Below are positions 39,138-49,099 of a DNA stretch of 64,000 nt, piece by piece. The number at the start of each line of letters is the position of its first letter. Position 1 is the stretch's first letter. The position numbers and the translations under genes were made by a program. This DNA comes from Debaryomyces hansenii CBS767 (Eukaryota > Ascomycota > Pichiomycetes > Serinales > Debaryomycetaceae). The notes under the pieces were generated by a model. The model was given only the letters and a program-made list of their open reading frames with translations. It did not search any database and was not told where the DNA came from. The stretch is from the NCBI RefSeq assembly GCF_000006445.2, contig NC_006045.2, forward strand, positions 434,001 to 498,000, written 5' to 3'.

Positions 39138-40433
39138 ATGTTATCAAGGGTACAATTAAAGCGCATACCAAATTGCAGACAGTTTTCTGTGATGAACAGG
39201 GCTTGCAAATGGAACGATATTCCATTAGCACCACCGGATAAAATCTTGGGTATCAGCGAAGCATTTGTTAAGGATTCCAACACCAAGAAAATCAATTTGG
39301 GAGTTGGTGCATACAGAAACAACTCTGGTAAGCCAATTGTGTTCGAATCGGTCAAAAATGCTGAGGCCAAGTTATTAGAAACAGAAACCGAAAAGGAATA
39401 CACTGGTATTATCGGTAACAAGAACTTCCAAAAAGTGGTCAGAAACTTTATTTTCAACAACAGCGGTAAGGACGCCAATGGGGCCAGATTGATTGACGAA
39501 AACAGAATCGTCACCAGTCAAACCATTTCTGGTACCGGTTCTTTGAGGGTTATTGCTGATTTCTTACACAGATTCAACACGGCCAAGAAAATATACGTGC
39601 CAAAGCCAACCTGGGCCAACCACATTGCTGTTTTCACTGATGCTGGTATGAGTACCGAATACTACGATTACTACAATAAGGAAATCAACAACTTGGACTA
39701 CGATAAGTTGAAGCAATCGTTGTCTAACGCCGAAGAAGGTTCTGTGGTCTTGTTGCACGCTTGTTGCCACAACCCTACTGGTATGGACTTGTCATCCGAA
39801 CAATGGGACGAAGTCTTAGCCATCGTCCAACAAAAGCAATTGTTCCCATTAGTTGATATGGCCTACCAGGGTTTCGCGTCCGGTAACCCATACAAGGACA
39901 TTGGATTGATTCGTAGATTGAACGAGTTAGTCGTCAACGGTGACATTTCCACCTACGCTTTATGTCAATCTTTCGCTAAGAACATGGGTTTGTACGGTGA
40001 AAGAACTGGTTCTATCTCCATTGTCACCGAATCTGCTGAACATTCCACTGCGATTGAGTCCCAATTGAAGAAGTTAATCAGACCAATCTACTCGTCGCCT
40101 CCAATCCACGGTTCCAAGATTGTGGAAACCATCTTCGCCGACGAATCCTTGTACAACTCTTGGTTAAGTGACTTGGACCAAGTTGTTTCCAGATTAAACA
40201 CCGTCAGAACCAAGTTATACGAGAAATTGGACAAGTCCAACTACAACTGGGACCACTTATTAAAACAAAGAGGTATGTTCGTTTACACTGGTTTATCAGC
40301 TGAACAAGTTATTGAATTGAGAGAAAAGTACTCTGTTTACGCTACTGAAGACGGTAGATTCTCCATTTCTGGTATCAACGACAACAACGTTGATTACTTG
40401 GCCGATGCCATGAACCAAGTTGTTAACAAATAA
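39138..40433 (+). CDS. AAT1: Mitochondrial aspartate aminotransferase
   Basis: PLP enzyme exchanging amino groups between aspartate/2-oxoglutarate and oxaloacetate/glutamate in the mitochondrial matrix, part of the malate-aspartate shuttle. The 431-residue chain starts with a basic presequence (about 1-22, MLSRVQLKRIPNCRQFSV). Catalytic features are NLGVGAYR (53-60), SGTGSLR (131-137), HNPTG with N212, VDMAYQGFASG with D240, the PLP lysine K281 in SFAKNMGLYGERTG, and the substrate-binding R289. Because of the presequence I prefer the mitochondrial (Aat1) over the cytosolic (Aat2) form. Two Gcn4-type sites and two CCAAT boxes upstream fit control by amino-acid supply and respiration. Confidence 0.93.
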   Translation: MLSRVQLKRIPNCRQFSVMNRACKWNDIPLAPPDKILGISEAFVKDSNTKKINLGVGAYRNNSGKPIVFESVKNAEAKLLETETEKEYTGIIGNKNFQKVVRNFIFNNSGKDANGARLIDENRIVTSQTISGTGSLRVIADFLHRFNTAKKIYVPKPTWANHIAVFTDAGMSTEYYDYYNKEINNLDYDKLKQSLSNAEEGSVVLLHACCHNPTGMDLSSEQWDEVLAIVQQKQLFPLVDMAYQGFASGNPYKDIGLIRRLNELVVNGDISTYALCQSFAKNMGLYGERTGSISIVTESAEHSTAIESQLKKLIRPIYSSPPIHGSKIVETIFADESLYNSWLSDLDQVVSRLNTVRTKLYEKLDKSNYNWDHLLKQRGMFVYTGLSAEQVIELREKYSVYATEDGRFSISGINDNNVDYLADAMNQVVNK

Positions 40434-40617
40434 TTCACCATGACATGAAATAGATTTATATAGTTATGTAGGTTAGGAAAATGAATGTATTTTACGACGA
40501 AATTTCATGTGACACAAAGCACGCCGTATTATTCAAAAGTGACCCTCCAGCAAATTTAATAATAATTTGATTTACAACAACACATACATTGATTAATTAG
40601 TATAGCCAATTGTAAAC

Positions 40618-42297
40618 ATGTCTGAATCATTTCAAACTGTCCTGACCAAACCATTTCAAGATCAAAAACCTGGTACCTCAGGGTTGAGAAAAAAGGTCCA
40701 AGTTTTCCAACAACCAAATTATACGGAGAACTTCATTCAAGCAATCTTAGACGCAATTCCAGAAGGGAAGAATGGATCCACGTTAGTTATTGGTGGTGAT
40801 GGTCGTTATTACAATGATACTGTCATTCAATTGATTATCAAGATTTCTGCTGCTAATGGTATTAAAAAATTGATTATTGGACGAAATGGTATTTTGTCCA
40901 CCCCAGCTACGTCACACGTTATTAGAATCAGAGGGGCCACCGGAGGTATCATTTTAACTGCATCCCATAACCCTGGTGGACCAAACAATGATCTTGGTAT
41001 CAAGTACAATTTGGCCAATGGAGGTCCGGCACCCGAATCTGTCACAAACAAGATCTTCGATGTTTCCAAGGCCCTTGATGATTATAAGATTGTCGCGTTG
41101 CCTGAGTTTGATTTAAGTAAAATTGGCTCTTTGCAAACAGGCCCAATTGAAGTTGAGATAATTGACTCCACTAAGGACTATGTGGAGATGTTGAAAGATA
41201 CTTTTGACTTTAACGCAATTAAAAAGTTTCTTACTGATGCCACCGAGAAGCAAGGATTCAAGTTACTTTTTGATGCAATGAATGGTGTCACAGCTCCTTA
41301 TGGCCAAGTGATTTTCGTGGAAGAATTGGGTTTGCCTTCTTCATCTGTACAAAACTGTAAATCATTACCAGATTTTGGAGGATTGCACCCAGATCCAAAC
41401 TTAACCTACGCAAAGGGATTAGTTGATAGAGTCGACAAAGAAAATATTGCATTTGGTGCAGCCTCTGATGGTGATGGTGATAGAAATATGATTTATGGTG
41501 CTGGAACTTTTGTTTCTCCTGGTGACTCAGTTGCAATTATTGCTGAATATGCTGACGCTATACCATATTTTGCTAGAAATGGAGTTCATGGATTAGCAAG
41601 GTCTATGCCAACTTCCGGTGCATTGGATTTAGTAGCCAAGGACAAGGGCTTGAATATTTACGAAGTCCCAACCGGGTGGAAATTCTTCTGTAACTTATTC
41701 GATGCTAAAAAGTTATCCATTTGTGGTGAAGAAAGTTTCGGTACGGGTTCTGATCATATTAGAGAAAAAGATGGTTTATGGGCCATTATTGCATGGTTGA
41801 ATGTTCTTGCTGACTTCGATACAAAGAACCCGGATAAGAAGACTAGTGTGGAAATAGTTCAAAATTCTTTCTGGGAAAAGTATGGTAGGACATTTTTCAC
41901 AAGATATGATTTTGAGAACGTTTCTGGTAAGGGAGCTAATAAAATTATTGAATTATTGACTTCAATTGTCGAAAATAGTCCAAAGGGTACAAAATTAGCT
42001 GATGGATATGTCGTCTCGGAAGGCGATAACTTCTCATATACCGATTTAGACGGATCTGTTTCAACGAACCAAGGTTTATTTGTCAAATTCGAGAATGGAT
42101 TGAGATTTATTGTTAGATTATCTGGTACTGGCTCATCAGGTGCTACTGTCAGATTGTACTTAGAAAAGCATTCTTCTGACGCATCTACCTATCAAACCAA
42201 AGTTGATGACTATTTGTCTCAGGATATTAAATTTGTCTTAGATTTATTAAAATTCAATGAGTTTTTAGGAAGAGAAGAACCCGATGTCCGTACGTGA
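40618..42297 (+). CDS. PGM2: Phosphoglucomutase
   Basis: Interconverts glucose-1-phosphate and glucose-6-phosphate in the cytosol, linking glycolysis with trehalose, glycogen and cell-wall precursor synthesis. The 559-residue protein has the phosphoserine loop TASHNPGGP, the metal-binding DGDGDR, the sugar-binding GEESFGTGSDH, and the phosphate-binding RLSGTGSSGAT. It ends REEPDVRT, like S. cerevisiae Pgm2 (EEPTVRT). Codon 9 (40642-40644) is CTG, in the conserved TV-x-TKP motif, where relatives have Pro, Ser or Lys, consistent with CTG read as Ser. S. cerevisiae has two paralogues; the symbol marks the family. Confidence 0.95.
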   Translation: MSESFQTVLTKPFQDQKPGTSGLRKKVQVFQQPNYTENFIQAILDAIPEGKNGSTLVIGGDGRYYNDTVIQLIIKISAANGIKKLIIGRNGILSTPATSHVIRIRGATGGIILTASHNPGGPNNDLGIKYNLANGGPAPESVTNKIFDVSKALDDYKIVALPEFDLSKIGSLQTGPIEVEIIDSTKDYVEMLKDTFDFNAIKKFLTDATEKQGFKLLFDAMNGVTAPYGQVIFVEELGLPSSSVQNCKSLPDFGGLHPDPNLTYAKGLVDRVDKENIAFGAASDGDGDRNMIYGAGTFVSPGDSVAIIAEYADAIPYFARNGVHGLARSMPTSGALDLVAKDKGLNIYEVPTGWKFFCNLFDAKKLSICGEESFGTGSDHIREKDGLWAIIAWLNVLADFDTKNPDKKTSVEIVQNSFWEKYGRTFFTRYDFENVSGKGANKIIELLTSIVENSPKGTKLADGYVVSEGDNFSYTDLDGSVSTNQGLFVKFENGLRFIVRLSGTGSSGATVRLYLEKHSSDASTYQTKVDDYLSQDIKFVLDLLKFNEFLGREEPDVRT

Positions 42298-42687
42298 TCG
42301 AATTATTACTTTCGCTAAACCTGCTTTAATTCTTAATCGCACCCGCTTTGAGTCAGATATATATCGTAGATACCCTTCTTTCGTTGCTTATATTTCAAGT
42401 CTTGATTTTTTTTTCATTTATAACAGATGAAATATACATCATTAGCTCAATTTTGGCTTTAAAATTTAGGTGACAAGCATTTCTAATCAACGTTTATATT
42501 ACATTTTTAAAAATAAATAAATTATACAGTGGGATGTACATACATAAACAGTACAAAAAAAGTTGATGTTCACAGACAATTGATCGGCAAATAAAACAAG
42601 ATTAGAAGCAATAAATTAACGTCACAAAATACCCAATTAGAAATACATCAATTCATAATTCATACATTAATAGTGAAAGGAAAAAGA
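42298..42687. other. Convergent 3' region between PGM2 and GZF3
   Basis: 390 bases with T-runs and AT-rich terminator-like sequence. A TGAGTCA occurs near 42350 but lies downstream of both converging genes, so it is probably incidental. No ORF or RNA gene. Confidence 0.35.
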
Positions 42688-44319
42688 TCAATTATCAACT
42701 TTGGTCTTTTTGTTACTGTTGGTTTGTTCATCTTCGTTCTCCCTCTTGAACGGAGGAATAGAATAATCTTTTAAATTATAATAGTCATCCAACCGTTTTC
42801 TCATAGATATTTCTCTTAATCTTGCAGCTTGCTCCATCGCTTCCAACTCCATTATTCTAGTTCTGTACAAGTCATTAACTAACTCCAACTCTGAAATTCT
42901 AGTTTTCAAGAGGGTTACCTCGCTAGAATTTGAGTTAGAATTTTCGTCATTGCTGCCATTATTATTGTTTTTATTATTGTTGTTATTATTGTTATTGTTA
43001 CTATTGCCACTATTACTAGGGTTTCCACCAGGTGGTGGTTGAAAGTTCTGATTCTGATCTGGGTTATGCTGATTATTATAGCCACTGAAACTATTTTGGA
43101 AGTTCGGCAACGAGGTCTTATTAATATGAGACGAGAGTTGTTGGATTGGTGGTAAGGAGGTTGCCGCTATCACCGGAGATTGTTGTCGTGATGTGGAGGA
43201 CGAGGGCGTAGGCTGCTGCGATAATTGTGATTGAGCTGGAGATTGTGATTGTGATTGTGATTGAGACTGAGATTGAGGTTGTGATTGGGATTGTTGCAAA
43301 TGGAATTGTGGCCCAAAAGAAGGAGACGAAACGTTTTTATTTGAACCATTCGAATTTGACCCTAATGCGGGCAATTTAGGTGGCATTGTATTGGAAGTAA
43401 CATTCAAAGCAGATGATGGTGTAGAGAAACTCTTTGTCTCCTTTTTAATGTTATCGCCAGTTAAAGAAGCCTCATTGTTCATCAACGATGTACCTTGAGA
43501 TTTATTAGACGATGAATATTTGAAAGTTGCACTTGGCCCTAATTCATTCGACATGTTTTCTAATGCACCAGCAGCCTGCGCAACGCTAAGATTAACGTTG
43601 TTATTTTCTCTATTCACAGGAGTCATAGTGTTCAAATTAGAAGACGAATTGGAAGAAGATCTAGCATTTGAAAGGGACGAAGTAGTAGACAACAATAATG
43701 GCGAAGTGATTCTTTGTAAACCTGGAGCAAAGTGCGTTGGCGTAGAAGAAGGATAATGTAATGGTTGTGTCTGATTAGCTAAGTGGCTAGGCAAATGGTG
43801 TAATGAGTTAATTGGAGGTGGAAAGATCAGACTAGAGTGCTGCATCCTCATACTCGAGGAAGTTGGAGGTAATAAAGGTGTGGAGCCCCCCGAATCTGTC
43901 TTGACTTCACCATTAGTTGACTTTTTCTTCAACTTTGGTGATTTCTTTCCACTACCAACAGAACCACTCCTAGCATCCTTGGACTTCAATTCTGGGGTAT
44001 TTGGACTTGATGTCTTAGATGGGTTAGCCTGCTTGATTCTATTTCTGGACTTAATGGTATCAGTTTTCAATGATATTGGTCTAGGACGCCCGTGTAACTT
44101 CAAAAACAACCCACAGGCATTACACAACACCTGACCCGTTTCGTCTCTTCTCCAAAGCGGCGTAGTTTGTGTTTTACAATTACGACACACAGGACTTGTT
44201 ATGTTCGTTTTAGTAGTCGTGGTTCCATTATTCACATGTGTGGTAGTTTTAGCATTAGGATGCACCGGATTAGCCTCAATTGGCGTTGGCATCGGAAGCT
44301 GTTGCTGGATCTCACTCAT
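42688..44319 (-). CDS. GZF3: Gzf3/Dal80-type GATA repressor
   Basis: Nuclear zinc-finger protein binding GATA sites, probably a negative regulator of nitrogen catabolite genes. The 543-residue chain has one GATA finger, C45-C48 and C66-C69 ([15 protein letters not shown] ... [13 protein letters not shown]), followed by a basic tail. A long Ser/Asn/Gln-rich middle contains an SQ dipeptide run and a poly-Asn run. Near the C-terminus there is a leucine-zipper-like coiled coil (about 462-510, [28 protein letters not shown]). The finger plus C-terminal coiled coil is the Dal80/Gzf3 plan and differs from activators Gln3/Gat1. Its own promoter is packed with GATAA sites, which fits auto- and cross-regulation within the GATA network. 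Confidence 0.87.
   Translation of the reverse strand: MSEIQQQLPMPTPIEANPVHPNAKTTTHVNNGTTTTKTNITSPVCRNCKTQTTPLWRRDETGQVLCNACGLFLKLHGRPRPISLKTDTIKSRNRIKQANPSKTSSPNTPELKSKDARSGSVGSGKKSPKLKKKSTNGEVKTDSGGSTPLLPPTSSSMRMQHSSLIFPPPINSLHHLPSHLANQTQPLHYPSSTPTHFAPGLQRITSPLLLSTTSSLSNARSSSNSSSNLNTMTPVNRENNNVNLSVAQAAGALENMSNELGPSATFKYSSSNKSQGTSLMNNEASLTGDNIKKETKSFSTPSSALNVTSNTMPPKLPALGSNSNGSNKNVSSPSFGPQFHLQQSQSQPQSQSQSQSQSQSPAQSQLSQQPTPSSSTSRQQSPVIAATSLPPIQQLSSHINKTSLPNFQNSFSGYNNQHNPDQNQNFQPPPGGNPSNSGNSNNNNNNNNNKNNNNGSNDENSNSNSSEVTLLKTRISELELVNDLYRTRIMELEAMEQAARLREISMRKRLDDYYNLKDYSIPPFKRENEDEQTNSNKKTKVDN
42951..43015. repeat. Poly-Asn (AAT/ATT-type) microsatellite inside GZF3
   Basis: Imperfect trinucleotide run encoding Asn with a few interruptions on the minus strand. 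A likely site of length variation between strains (inference). Confidence 0.7.
43224..43293. repeat. Hexanucleotide repeat encoding Ser-Gln dipeptides inside GZF3
   Basis: Imperfect six-base repeat (GATTGT/GATTGA type on the plus strand) coding for SQ dipeptides on the minus strand. Frame is kept by the six-base unit. Confidence 0.75.
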
Positions 44320-45378
44320 TTTAATTAGTTCTATTCTTTCTTGGTATATTCAAATATCAACAAAAATGTAAATAAACAATTAGTTTCCGATCAATGTTTC
44401 AGTTCGAATTTAGCAATCAGTGATTTAATTCAATCGTATGTGTCAGGGATATTCGATATCTTCAGTATTAGTCTATACTCAAGCTTATCCCAAAAAAAAA
44501 AATTTTATAGTGAACGTCAGATAATGAAAAATTTTCTTTATCGATAGTGATAACCAGTACGCAAATTCGACCTTTTATTCGATCACTTGGTGCTAGCTGC
44601 GTCTAAATGTAAAAACTATTATAGATCTAAATGTCTAGATAGTATATATATGATTTCTCTAGAATCAATATAATCAATTTTTGTTATCAATCTTTATCAG
44701 ACCTGCTAGAGTGAAAAATTTCTTTATCTTATTCGAGGGATAATGAAAATTGGCGATAAATTTTTTTCTGGTTTTGTGTAAACAAATTTTCGACTTGATT
44801 CTGCTTACATAATGGAGATAAGGCAAAAGCGATAACTATAGAGTATCCGCGTGTATACAGGTGTATGGATTTATTGCCGTAGGCTACGAGAATAAGCGCG
44901 ATTTGGGGTTGATTATACTCGGCGCTGTAACGTGATTATCGGCAGTATTTCGGGAAGTTAGAGAATATAGATCCGGAGGTGACCGGTGCCATTCAATTAT
45001 TGCAGCCATGGGCGGCACTATTGGTGATAAATAAGAAGGCCATTTATGTACGGCTTATTGTGGTACCAAGATAGGATTCAGAAGGGATAGGCGATACAAC
45101 GAGTGAGAATCGAGGGTAATCTAAGTAGGGGGTGAGACTTGTGGCGGATAAATGTATGCAGTAGGGTTAAGCTTCAAAAATTAGGTTGGCTATTAAAATA
45201 TGGTTCAGTTCGAACGCACCATTAACTTTTGCTACGTTACGAGTTCCGGATGAAATTCACAATCCAATCAGGTAGATTTTAGATTAAGGTTACGAAGTGT
45301 ATAGAAACGCATAAACTGCAGGCAGATTTTATCTGCATTATGTTTTATATTCTATAATAAAATTACATATTAGTGATG
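44320..45378 (-). promoter_or_regulatory. GATA-rich promoter of GZF3
   Basis: 1,059 bases upstream of GZF3; the neighbour on the right ends here, so the region serves GZF3 alone. Between 44530 and 45160 I count twelve GATAA cores on either strand: 44538, 44549, 44684, 44694, 44724, 44739, 44755, 44817, 44831, 44936, 45026 and 45147 (start positions). Chance at this base composition would give about two or three. A cluster of this kind is the hallmark of nitrogen-regulated GATA-factor genes in S. cerevisiae (GAT1, DAL80, GZF3). No ORF or RNA gene. Confidence 0.65.
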
Positions 45379-48300
45379 CTATTTTGCTGCGCTCATTCTC
45401 ATGGTGGTCATCTGATCGACGTACTGTCTCAAGTGGTCGTAGCCTACTATTTCGTATAGGTGTTTTGAGTCTCTCTTGATCAACTTATTGTACATTTCAC
45501 CGTTGACCACTGTGAGATCTTGCTTAGGGAACGTATTGTGGGAGTAGTTTCCCACGATATAGAGACCGCTGGTAGAGCTAGCTAAACATTTCAATTTGGG
45601 ATATTTGCGGCCAAATGCAGACACAATTAGGTAGGCATTGGCGTTGCAACAGTCGTCAATTTCAATTGTGGGCCACCCAAATTTGAAACGTGATGAATCA
45701 CTTGATTCAGAATGGCCACACTTGATACTCAAGATCTCCTCTATGAGAACCTTTTGGTAGACAGTCATGGCGATAATAGATATTTTGTGCGCCGGATACC
45801 CTAGTAATCTCATATATTGGTATAATGCGACTGAGTACTCGGCTTCGTTCACACTCACTGACTCATTTGACTCCATATCCACAGGAATAATTTGATGAGT
45901 CTCTTTGAATCCTCCGTTAGCTGCTGCGCCGGTGTATGCGCTAACCAACTCGTTATTATACTGGCCATTGTAATATTGTAAGAATTCCTCTCTTACGAGT
46001 ACCTTCCGCAACTTAAGGGGTGGGACACTCAAATATCTCCATCTTGAGTTATTACTACGTGAGAAATCTCCCAATACGACAATTCTTCTCAAATAGGCAT
46101 TGTTGATCATTGGTAACAACCAATTGAACTGGGAGGTGTTTTCCCCTATACAAACAATGCTATCAAATTTCGTCTGGTAAACCTTTTGACTTATCAATGT
46201 CTCTGGTGTAGCAAGTATATATTGACAATACTTGTGAATGAGAAATTTTATAAGCTCGCCTTTCTTATTCTGAAGCTTTACGAGAGGTGCTAGGTTTTGG
46301 ATTTCCTGAAATACTTGTGCGATTTCCTTGTACGAAGCAACTATTTTCTGCAAATCGCTATCGAATGCATATCCTAACAGTATCTTAGAGTACTCTTTAA
46401 ATGGGTAATTTGTAATTTGCAGTCTATCCTTCTTCACAGAATGTAAAAAACTGTCCCATTCTTGTTTGATCTTTGAGAATAACAATAAAGCATTATCGCA
46501 GGTTTGGCCAAACCCCATATCCTTAAGACCAACGTACCCTGATAATATTTCTGCTTGCTCTAATTTTATTTTTATAGAATCAAATAGCTCGTTTATCTTC
46601 TCGTTAAATTTCATTGTATCTCCATAAACCTTGAGAGACGTTGCTAAATCAATTTCAATTCGACCTAAATATATATCATTGGGACAAAGAATCAATGTTC
46701 TTTCCTTGGGAAAATTCAACTGTAAATTATAAATTATTGCTTGCAAAAGGTCACCATCAGAATTTGGGGGGGAATCGATGACACTTACTCCAGTACTAAC
46801 GCTTGGTATTATACACTGTGCTTGTTCATCATTCAATTTATAAGTTGATTGCTGACCAATGATTGATTCCACCGTTACCTTGTCGTCATGCTCATTAAAT
46901 TTTAGCAAATACGGTGGATCATCACAAGCTTGATTATTATTACCTTTACGTCGCTTATTATGATTCTCGACTTCAAGCTCATACTTCAATTGACTAGCAT
47001 TCATACAATCTATTTTCAATTTATATGGCCTATCCTCTTGGGATCTGAAGTGTGCTGCTGTTGATTTATCTATTCCCAAGAATAGATCAGTGAAATATTC
47101 AGGTAGCCTAATATCAGTGACATCAATATCATTAGCGATGACACTTAGTTTACCAAGAGAACTTTTTTCGGCAGGTAACCGTATAATATAATTGAAGCGG
47201 TCACTTAATTCAAGGTCCTCGTTCCAACCGATAACTAAACTTCTCTGTTTACCTTTAAGATCTACCTTTAAAACTTTCTTAAACCGTACCATATTTAAAC
47301 CATATTTGACCATTCTTTGACGTGATGAGTATTTATTTGGCTTGATCAATTGTATCAATAAAATATAATCATCTATATTATCTTGCCAGTCCTTGTTAGT
47401 TGAAATGATTAACTCAGCAGTTGATTTATCAATAACATTTAACGACGTAATCTTTGAAAAATATTTACTGGCTCCTTTTATCTTTAGGTTACTCTGTGGA
47501 TCTACCGATAACTTTAGACGTTCCAAAACTTGGTTAATGTGATTGTTCGCTAATCTCTTTATATCTGCTGTCAAATTGACAACTTCTCTAATAACGTAGT
47601 CTGCCAAACATAAGTATTGTGAATTATAAATTTGTGGCAAAGGAATTGGTTGAAATAATTTTTCGTTGTTGTATAGAACATTAAAATCATCAATTATATC
47701 AACTTCAGTGTAGTTGTTTACTAGTTGACTTAGACCTTTGACATTATATTCAGGCGTAAATACTTCATTTGCAATTGCACTAGTTAAGAATCCATTATAC
47801 CTGAAGTCATTTGAGATGTGATCTATGATTTCGAGTTTGTCAGCTATGGCGATCAAATCATCGAGTGAAAAATTGGAAAGAAATTCTTTTAATTTCTCAT
47901 GTGAATAATTATAGACTGATGGAACCAAAATAAACTTGTTTATTTTTTCTTGTGGTGAACCGTTGAACTTCTCAAATATAATATTTTGTAGGTTGTAAAA
48001 GTTCTCTTGGTATTTTGTTCCTTCGAGATATTCTTCTCCTGTGAAATCATTAATAGGATAATACATGAAATGCTTTAAGACTCTGACGAATTCCAATAAC
48101 TTCTTATTCTTATCATCGATTAGGTGAAAGCATGAAAGGAATTGCATTCCTTTCAATAAGGAATTGAAGTAATTTCGTATTGGTAGCTGGCTCACGCAAG
48201 AAATAAGAATATGAATCAAACTATCCAGGTACTCAATAAATTCCAAATGTTTTATCATTTCTCCCGCTGTTACGGATGACATATAGTTTGTTAGGACGGT

Positions 48301-48918
48301 GAAAATCCATCTTTGCTTTAATATTAAATAAGATTTTTTAGAATTATCATTGCAATCTTGAATTATTGCTTGTTTTCGATTGAATTCCTCCTCTAGATTG
48401 TTATTACCAAGCATGGTTTGATAATTATGCAAGTTAGACCAAATAGTAATACCAAATAACCCGTTACAAGTTTTTTTAACAAGAGGATGTGATAATTTAA
48501 ATGTTACCAACTGATTAATGAAGAGCAAAATAATCTTCTGGAGTCGTAAATTCGTCAATTGAGGAGGAGCTATTGTAATATTAAGTAATCTTTCAAACAA
48601 AGATTGAAAAGCTTCACCATCAGCAAGAACCATGTCCATCAATTTACTATACCCTTTCTCAATATCATATAATACCGTGCATACCAAAAGCTCAATATGG
48701 TTCAGTGTAATATCCTGGTGAAAGAACGCCCATAGCACATTATTAAAATAGGACGTATTAAGCAAAATTTCGTATAGATCTCTAGAGTTTGCATTAATAA
48801 CGATCAGATGCACCTCATTAACTAACTTAGCACTGAATTTCTTAGGACCTTTAGGATACCATTTTTTCAGAAGCGATAGCAAAGAATCATTCACCTTGAT
48901 TCCAGTATATATATCCAT
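45379..48918 (-). CDS. Aquarius/Cwf11-like spliceosomal protein with degenerate helicase motifs
   Basis: Resembles Aquarius (IBP160; Cwf11 in fission yeast), the SF1 helicase-fold protein that sits on the intron near the branch point in the spliceosome. The 1179 residues follow the same plan: helical N-terminal half (1-400), the YLCLADYVIREVVNL segment (435-449) matching Aquarius FLTLHDYLLRNF, and LPEYFTDLFLGIDKSTAAHF (605-624) matching the human DIILGYGDPSSAHY. LNFPKERTLIL (734-744) and EAEYSVALYQYMRLLGYPAHKIS (about 1025-1047) match NFPEQRTLIV and [23 protein letters not shown]. The nucleotide-binding motifs are gone: motif I GPPGTGKTD is SPPNSDGDL (716-724), the EEAAQ box is GENTSQ (925-930), motif V is DDCCNANA, and VAMSRARLGLY is CLASSTSGLY. 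S. cerevisiae has no ortholog. I am fairly sure of the family, less of function. Confidence 0.78.
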   Translation of the reverse strand: MDIYTGIKVNDSLLSLLKKWYPKGPKKFSAKLVNEVHLIVINANSRDLYEILLNTSYFNNVLWAFFHQDITLNHIELLVCTVLYDIEKGYSKLMDMVLADGEAFQSLFERLLNITIAPPQLTNLRLQKIILLFINQLVTFKLSHPLVKKTCNGLFGITIWSNLHNYQTMLGNNNLEEEFNRKQAIIQDCNDNSKKSYLILKQRWIFTVLTNYMSSVTAGEMIKHLEFIEYLDSLIHILISCVSQLPIRNYFNSLLKGMQFLSCFHLIDDKNKKLLEFVRVLKHFMYYPINDFTGEEYLEGTKYQENFYNLQNIIFEKFNGSPQEKINKFILVPSVYNYSHEKLKEFLSNFSLDDLIAIADKLEIIDHISNDFRYNGFLTSAIANEVFTPEYNVKGLSQLVNNYTEVDIIDDFNVLYNNEKLFQPIPLPQIYNSQYLCLADYVIREVVNLTADIKRLANNHINQVLERLKLSVDPQSNLKIKGASKYFSKITSLNVIDKSTAELIISTNKDWQDNIDDYILLIQLIKPNKYSSRQRMVKYGLNMVRFKKVLKVDLKGKQRSLVIGWNEDLELSDRFNYIIRLPAEKSSLGKLSVIANDIDVTDIRLPEYFTDLFLGIDKSTAAHFRSQEDRPYKLKIDCMNASQLKYELEVENHNKRRKGNNNQACDDPPYLLKFNEHDDKVTVESIIGQQSTYKLNDEQAQCIIPSVSTGVSVIDSPPNSDGDLLQAIIYNLQLNFPKERTLILCPNDIYLGRIEIDLATSLKVYGDTMKFNEKINELFDSIKIKLEQAEILSGYVGLKDMGFGQTCDNALLLFSKIKQEWDSFLHSVKKDRLQITNYPFKEYSKILLGYAFDSDLQKIVASYKEIAQVFQEIQNLAPLVKLQNKKGELIKFLIHKYCQYILATPETLISQKVYQTKFDSIVCIGENTSQFNWLLPMINNAYLRRIVVLGDFSRSNNSRWRYLSVPPLKLRKVLVREEFLQYYNGQYNNELVSAYTGAAANGGFKETHQIIPVDMESNESVSVNEAEYSVALYQYMRLLGYPAHKISIIAMTVYQKVLIEEILSIKCGHSESSDSSRFKFGWPTIEIDDCCNANAYLIVSAFGRKYPKLKCLASSTSGLYIVGNYSHNTFPKQDLTVVNGEMYNKLIKRDSKHLYEIVGYDHLRQYVDQMTTMRMSAAK

Positions 48919-49099
48919 GTCTATCTGTTGAAGCTTAATATATAGCCCATTGCAAATATAAGTCTAGTATTTATCATAGATGCATTTTGAGCCGGTCGTG
49001 CAATGTCCCAATTATATAAAAAATTTCGACTCGAAATTTTCAAAGCTCAATACAAAGGTATTAGAGATAATTAGATCACCGTAAACGAACGATAGTAAT

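Noticed and set aside
42350..42356. TGAGTCA between PGM2 and GZF3
   Set aside because: It lies between two convergent 3' ends, not in a promoter, so a Gcn4 role is unlikely.
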